A stretch of DNA of 64,000 nt from positions 92,879-156,878 of the forward strand of contig JAHCAT010000011.1 in assembly GCA_019634735.1 (NCBI GenBank), in the 5' to 3' direction. The notes beneath the pieces are model-generated. The model did not search any database. It was not told the origin of the DNA and was given only the letters and a program-made list of their open reading frames with translations. Source of the stretch: Lysobacterales bacterium. GTDB taxonomy: Bacteria > Pseudomonadota > Gammaproteobacteria > Xanthomonadales > UBA2363. This document shows, one piece after another, positions 60,112 through 64,000 of this stretch (positions are counted from its first letter, which is position 1; every line of letters starts with the position of its first letter). The position numbers and the translations under genes were made by a program.

Positions 60112-60393
60112 TGCGTTTACTCCCTGTGTGCTGCGTTGAGTGCGGCTGCGGCACGGCCCAGGTCGACCCGGGCGTATTCCCCAGACCGCCGATTCTAGCC
60201 TGCCCCGATGCGGCCGGCGCGGTGGCCGGACGGAAGCCGCCGTGGCGTTCCGTGCTGGCAGGAGAAACGCGAAAAGCGGAGGCCGGACGGACAGTCGGGT
60301 GGCCTGCCGTTCAGGCGCCGTTGCCTTGCCGTGCCGGTCGCCTGGGTTCGGGCGGGGTGCCCGGCGTCCGCCTCCGCCGGCTTGCGGCTGTGC

Positions 60394-60804
60394 TCAGGAG
60401 CCGACCTGTGCCAGCCAGGCGCCCAGGTTGTAATGGCTGCTGACCCGGGTGATGCGCCCGTCATGGATCTCGAAGAAGGCGCCGCCGCCCAGCCGGTAGG
60501 GCTGGTCGCGCGCTTCGGGCAGGCCAGGCTGGGTCGAACGGTAGACGCCTTCCACGGTGTACTCGGCGGCGGCGCGGCTGCCGTCGGCGCTGGCCATCAC
60601 CACCACGTCGACCAGCCGCTCCCGGTAGCTGCGGTCCATGCCCAGCAGGAAATCGCGGAACGCCTCCCGACCGGTCTCTCGATGGCCCTGGTTGATGTCG
60701 TGGGCGACGTCCTCGCTGAGCAGCGCGACCATGGCAGGCCAGTCGCGGCGATTGAAAGCGTCGTAGTAGGACTGCACCAGGGCGATGGCGGAAGGAGGGC
60801 TCAT
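60394..60804 (-). CDS. NTF2-like/SnoaL-type ketosteroid-isomerase-fold protein
   Basis: A 136-residue single-domain protein with the N-terminal helix ALVQSYYDAFNRRDWPAMVA, then LLSEDVAHDINQGHRETGRE and the strand FFEIHDGRITRVSSHYN, typical of the SnoaL/NTF2-like family. It has no signal peptide. The start overlaps the stop of the EamA gene (60801-60804), so the two are co-expressed. The family includes isomerases and many proteins of unknown role. Confidence 0.88.
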   Translation of the reverse strand: MSPPSAIALVQSYYDAFNRRDWPAMVALLSEDVAHDINQGHRETGREAFRDFLLGMDRSYRERLVDVVVMASADGSRAAAEYTVEGVYRSTQPGLPEARDQPYRLGGGAFFEIHDGRITRVSSHYNLGAWLAQVGS

Positions 60805-61808
60805 GGGCGGCAGGCTGCTGAGGAAGGGGGGGTGTTGGCGGGGCTGGGCCGACGGTCGTCCCCGGCGTCCGGGGCCAGCGGCAGCTCGGCGGCGCGGTGC
60901 CTGAGCAGGCTGGTCATGGCCGAGCCGGTCACCACCATGGCGGCGCCGATCCAGCCCAGGGTGGTGATCCGTTCTGCCGCGATGAGCTCGGGCGCGAGCG
61001 CGTGCACGGTTTCCACGGTGGCCACGGCAAGCAGCGGGGTCAATGCCAGGACCGCGCTGACCCGCGAGGCCTCCCAGTGCGCGAGCGCCTCGGCGAATGC
61101 GCCGTAGGCGCCCAGCGTGTTGATGCAGGCATAGGCCACCATCAGCAGGGGCAGCCCGCGCAGGCCAAGCAGGGCGCCGGGATCGGCCAGGGGCCACAGG
61201 GCCAGACTTGCGAACAGATAGATGGCCAGCAGGATCGCCGCCGAGCCCAGGCGATTCAGCAGCTGTTTCTGGGCCAGCGCATAGACCGCCCAGGCGATCG
61301 CCGCGAACAGCACCAGGACGCTGCCGGTCACGTAGCCGGCCTCGCCCCGCGTGCGGACCTGGTCCGCGAAGAACAGGCCGAGACCGGCGACGATGCCGGC
61401 CATGCCCAGCCACTGCCAGGCCCCGTAGCGCTCGCGGAACAGCCACAGGCCGCCCAGCGCCATCAACAGCGGTGCGGCCTGGATCAGCAGTTGGGCATTG
61501 CCGGGCGTGGTTCGCCCCAGGCCCAGCAGGTAGAGGACATAGTTGCCGGTCAACGCGATCGCCGCCAGGCCCAACAGCAGCCAGTGCCCTCGCGACAGCC
61601 CCTGGAACGCGGCAAGGCCGCCGCGCAGGCCCAGCCAGGTGGCCAGCACCACGAAGGCGAACAGGAACCGGATCCAGGTCAGGGTCCAGGGGTCGATGGC
61701 ATCCAGGGCGATCTTCAGCGCCGCGGGCAGGGTCGCCCAGAACCCGGCCGTGACCAGGGCCAGGGCCAGGCCCAGACGCCAGCGGCCGGAAGAGCGGTGC
61801 AGCGCCAT
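60801..61808 (-). CDS. EamA/DMT-family permease
   Basis: A 335-residue inner-membrane transporter with ten hydrophobic helices in two five-helix EamA repeats. The first repeat contains LTWIRFLFAFVVLATWLGLR and ALTGNYVLYLLGLGRTTPGN, the second SVLVLFAAIAWAVYALAQK and SAVLALTPLLAVATVE. The start at 61808 has a GGAGTCC site and a TATCTT -10-like box about 28 bases upstream; upstream residues to 61988 look non-coding. Substrate unknown; such permeases often export amino acids or metabolites. Confidence 0.92.
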   Translation of the reverse strand: MALHRSSGRWRLGLALALVTAGFWATLPAALKIALDAIDPWTLTWIRFLFAFVVLATWLGLRGGLAAFQGLSRGHWLLLGLAAIALTGNYVLYLLGLGRTTPGNAQLLIQAAPLLMALGGLWLFRERYGAWQWLGMAGIVAGLGLFFADQVRTRGEAGYVTGSVLVLFAAIAWAVYALAQKQLLNRLGSAAILLAIYLFASLALWPLADPGALLGLRGLPLLMVAYACINTLGAYGAFAEALAHWEASRVSAVLALTPLLAVATVETVHALAPELIAAERITTLGWIGAAMVVTGSAMTSLLRHRAAELPLAPDAGDDRRPSPANTPPSSAACRP

Positions 61809-62113
61809 GGAGGACTCCGGGAAAGGCTGCGAAGATAGCACTTGGCTGCCGCCCCCCTTGGCCCGGATGACTCGCAGGCTTGCGGTCGCCGCCGATCTCC
61901 GCGCCGTGACACGGGCTGCGGCCGTTGGCCGGAGCGGCGTGCTGTCGACGCCGCCTTCGCTGTACGACAGTGCGCCCCTCTCCCGCACCGGACCGCGATC
62001 CCGATGGCCTCGCTGCGCGCCCCAGGAGCACTCCTGAACAGCGCCCCGACGCGCTTCAGGGCGAATTCAAGGGCGATCCGCTACGGTGGTTCACCGTCGT
62101 GGAGGTGTCCGTC
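61809..62113. other. Divergent gap, 305 bp, with a shared 21-bp motif
   Basis: Lies between the EamA gene and the aromatic-rich lipoprotein gene. It carries the second copy of a 21-bp string (near 61893-61917) that also occurs near 55494. No gene is seen. GGAGG at 62101-62105 is the ribosome site of the lipoprotein. Confidence 0.4.
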
Positions 62114-63007
62114 ATGCGCCCGATCCGGCTCTCGACCATCCTGCTCGTGCTCGCCCTGGCCGGCTGCGCCAGCCACGGCAGCCGCCACTACGGCTACTAC
62201 CCCCGTGACGCCTCGGTGGGCGACTACTACGTCGACCGGGCCGTGCCGGCCGCACGCTGGTCGGTCGGCATCGGCTACGGCGCCGGCTGGTACGACCCTT
62301 ACGACGCGCTGTTCTGGGGGGTGAGGTACAGCTACTGGGATCCGTTCTGGTTCCCCTACTTCCACTACGGCGTGACCTGGTACCCGCGCTGGTACTACGG
62401 CGGCTACTGGGGCTGGCGCGGCTGGCACCCCTACTCGCCCTGGTACGGAAGCTGGTGGGATCACTACTACGCGTGGCATCACGCGCCCCGACGCCCCGGC
62501 TACCGTGCATCGACCGGGGCACACACCGACCCGCAACGCTTCGGCAGCGCGAGGAACGCCGCCGAGCGCATGGCGGCCTCGCGGCGGGGACTGGACGGCC
62601 TGGGCCGTTTCGACGCGGGTGTCGGCGCCGGCATTCCCCAGAACGGCGGGCGCTGGCAGCGGCGCGATGGCGGTCTGGCGGCGCCCGGGCTGGCACCGGG
62701 CGACCGGTCCGACGGACGCTTCCAGGGACGCCCTGGCGAACTCCGGGGGATGCCGGACCAGCCTGTGACCAGACCCTTCCGCGGCGACTTCACGCCGCCG
62801 CCGGGCGGGCGGGCCGGCCGGGAGGGCGGGGCGGCCCCGGCGCGACGTGGCGAACTGCCCGCAAGGACGACCCCAGCCCCGGCGCGCAGCGCGGACTGGT
62901 CCGGGCGGAACGACGGCCGGGAACGCGGCATCCCGTCCATGGGCAGGTCGGCGGCGCCGGAGCGGGGTGGCCAGCGGCGCGATCTGCCGGTGCGGCAACG
63001 CGACTGA
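62114..63007 (+). CDS. Aromatic-rich lipoprotein with disordered tail
   Basis: A 297-residue lipoprotein. The signal RLSTILLVLALAGC has a lipobox with Cys at 18. Residues about 25-125 are extraordinarily rich in Tyr, Trp, Gly and Pro, with phrases such as WDPFWFPYFHYGVTWYPRWY and YGGYWGWRGWHPYSPW. From about 130 the protein is Arg/Gly/Pro-rich and probably disordered. Similar YW-rich lipoproteins occur in related bacteria as uncharacterised proteins; I do not know a function. The ribosome site GGAGG is well placed. Probably envelope-attached. Confidence 0.8.
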   Translation: MRPIRLSTILLVLALAGCASHGSRHYGYYPRDASVGDYYVDRAVPAARWSVGIGYGAGWYDPYDALFWGVRYSYWDPFWFPYFHYGVTWYPRWYYGGYWGWRGWHPYSPWYGSWWDHYYAWHHAPRRPGYRASTGAHTDPQRFGSARNAAERMAASRRGLDGLGRFDAGVGAGIPQNGGRWQRRDGGLAAPGLAPGDRSDGRFQGRPGELRGMPDQPVTRPFRGDFTPPPGGRAGREGGAAPARRGELPARTTPAPARSADWSGRNDGRERGIPSMGRSAAPERGGQRRDLPVRQRD

Positions 63008-63081
63008 GCACCCCCAGGATCGGGTCGGCGGCACGCCCTGCGCTGACACAATTGTTTGCAGATGACCGTCGAGTGCGGGCG

Positions 63082-63223
63082 TATAGTCGTCGCGTCAATG
63101 GTCAAGTGAACACTGACGCCCGGCCACCCCACGGTTCCTAAGGATTTCCCCCTGTTCCTGAATGACCTGGCCGGGCGTCAGCTCTTGACGTCCGGGATCG
63201 CCCCGGCCCCGATGCGGGCCGGG
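63082..63223 (+). ncRNA. Candidate structured small RNA or leader before rpmB
   Basis: A strong TATAGT box (63082-63087) should start a transcript near 63094. A perfect 14-bp inverted repeat follows, CTGACGCCCGGCCA (63113-63126) and TGGCCGGGCGTCAG (63168-63181), closing a 41-base loop, then a second perfect 8-bp hairpin CCCGGCCC/GGGCCGGG (63202-63223). No open frame uses this stretch. It matches no RNA family I know. It may be a small RNA or part of a long rpmB leader. Confidence 0.4.
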
Positions 63224-63226
63224 TGC

Positions 63227-63255
63227 TTGCGCTGACCGGCGATCCGTTGCACAAT
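63227..63255 (+). promoter_or_regulatory. Promoter of rpmB-rpmG
   Basis: TTGCGC (63227-63232) and CACAAT (63250-63255) with a 17-bp spacer. The expected start near 63262 leaves a leader of about 46 bases. Confidence 0.5.
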
Positions 63256-63307
63256 CCCGCGTCTTGCTGCCGCGTCGGCGGCACCTTCGTCTGTCCGAGG
63301 TATCCCC

Positions 63308-63544
63308 ATGGCCCGAGTTTGCCAACTGACCGGTAAGCGTGCCCAGAGCGGCAACAACGTCTCGCACGCCAACAACAAGACCCGGCGCCGCTTCCTGCCG
63401 AACCTGCACGAGCACCGCTTCTGGGTGGCGAGCGAGAACCGTTTCGTGAAGCTGCGCGTCTCCAACCACGCCCTGCGCACCATCGACAAGCGCGGCATCG
63501 ATTCCGTGCTGGCCGAGCTGCGCGCCCGCGGCGAGCACGTCTGA
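63308..63544 (+). CDS. rpmB: Large ribosomal subunit protein bL28
   Basis: A 78-residue ribosomal protein. [20 protein letters not shown], then [15 protein letters not shown] and [14 protein letters not shown] are the bL28 signatures, and the length is the proteobacterial norm. It lacks the zinc-binding cysteine set (only one Cys), so it is the zinc-independent form. It is co-transcribed with rpmG ten bases downstream. Confidence 0.99.
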   Translation: MARVCQLTGKRAQSGNNVSHANNKTRRRFLPNLHEHRFWVASENRFVKLRVSNHALRTIDKRGIDSVLAELRARGEHV

Positions 63545-63554
63545 GGACCCCGCC

Positions 63555-63719
63555 ATGGCTTCCAAGCGCGACAAGATCCGCCTGATCTCCAGCGAAGGCA
63601 CCGGTCACTTCTACACGACCGACAAGAACAAGAAGAACACCCCGAACAAGATCGAGATCAAGAAGTACGATCCGGTCGTTCGCAAGCACGTGATGTACAA
63701 GGAAGGCAAGATCAAGTAA
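63555..63719 (+). CDS. rpmG: Large ribosomal subunit protein bL33
   Basis: A 54-residue ribosomal protein too short for many gene lists. It reads [20 protein letters not shown], then [20 protein letters not shown] and ends [12 protein letters not shown], the standard bL33. It has no cysteine, so it is the zinc-independent form. The rpmB-rpmG order is conserved in most Proteobacteria. A strong terminator follows. Confidence 0.99.
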   Translation: MASKRDKIRLISSEGTGHFYTTDKNKKNTPNKIEIKKYDPVVRKHVMYKEGKIK

Positions 63720-63774
63720 GGCGCCCAGCGCCCGCTTGCCGATCCAGGCGCCCGGCATCGCCGGGCACCCCCGC

Positions 63775-63806
63775 GAAGGCCCGCCCACCGGCGGGCCTTC
63801 GTTTTT
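63775..63806 (+). terminator. Rho-independent terminator of rpmB-rpmG
   Basis: GAAGGCCCGCC (63775-63785) pairs perfectly with GGCGGGCCTTC (63790-63800), 11 bp with a 4-base loop, followed at once by GTTTTT. Confidence 0.9.
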
Positions 63807-64000
63807 CGGATGGGCTCCCCGGCAGGGCCGACGCCGGATGGATGCCGCAGCGTTGCCGGCCCGGCAGCGCGCACGGGTCGGGACGACCCTCTCCCCCGCC
63901 CCTGAACAGCGTCGTGTCTCAGCCCAGGATCGGGGACCAAGGGTCAGCACTCGGTGTTCGGTGAGCGAAGCGCGCTGTGCTCCCCTCTCTCCCTATGGGA
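63807..64000. other. Window end, no gene seen
   Basis: About 190 bases after the rpmG terminator hold no credible gene. They include a CCCTCTCCCCCGCCCC-type string like those flanking the heptamer repeat at 27629, perhaps another piece of that dispersed repeat family. Confidence 0.35.

Overview
The window is about 64 kb of very GC-rich DNA with a strong G/C bias at third codon positions. It reads as a chromosomal segment of a gammaproteobacterium of the Xanthomonadales (Lysobacterales) type, perhaps Rhodanobacteraceae-like. The clues are the gene families and local gene orders (comF beside bioB, bioF-bioH-bioC, algZ-algR beside hemC, rpmB-rpmG, DUF1820), the many secreted proteins with a C-terminal Phe-x-Asp-Gly-Phe tail, and -10 boxes placed right against start codons. 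The lineage is an inference from gene content only. No tRNA or rRNA gene was seen.

Layout. 1-5.3 kb: a BNR-propeller fragment coupled to an RND/MMPL exporter, then a BaeS/BaeR-like two-component pair. 5.3-12.2 kb: two coupled secreted proteins (minus strand), mnmG, and a large SWIM/SNF2 helicase. 12.5-23.5 kb is the accessory island: a Phd/PIN toxin-antitoxin pair with its operator, then a type I-G (formerly I-U) CRISPR-Cas locus in the order cas7 (csb1), cas5-6 (csb2), cas3, small cas8-like gene, a frameshifted cas2 relic, a leader with a good sigma-70 promoter, and an array of 36 repeats and 35 spacers. No cas1 or cas4 is present, so interference looks intact while adaptation looks dead locally. 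23.9-35.4 kb: secreted protein, membrane-anchored BLUF photoreceptor, azoR with its divergent LysR regulator, a MacAB-type tripartite efflux operon, an orphan DmsB/DmsC-like electron-transfer pair, a DUF481 outer-membrane protein and hemC. 35.4-38.5 kb: AlgR/AlgZ-like pair, a carboxylesterase and a small secreted protein. 38.8-44.6 kb: a complete six-gene Mrp/Pha Na+(K+)/H+ antiporter operon (A/B fusion, C, D, E, F, G) with a long structured leader. 44.6-53.5 kb: a MITE-like structured element, DUF1820, two large beta-propeller secreted proteins, uvrD, and a ubiA with an unusual basic N-terminal extension. 53.6-59.2 kb: comF diverging from a biotin cluster bioB-(YCII)-bioF-bioH-bioC. 59.4-63.7 kb: CsgG-like protein, NTF2-like protein and EamA permease, an aromatic-rich lipoprotein, a candidate structured RNA, and rpmB-rpmG with a clear terminator.

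The most interesting points are: the decayed adaptation module of the I-G CRISPR locus; two nearly identical spacers (2 and 18) whose single difference is a synonymous third-codon change in the presumed target gene; the shared F-x-D-G-F tail on three unrelated secreted proteins; a repeated TANNNT-N6-8-ATG arrangement suggesting leaderless mRNAs for seven genes; a 156-bp hairpin-rich MITE-like element that supplies the stop codon of the neighbouring gene; and a candidate small RNA or leader before rpmB.
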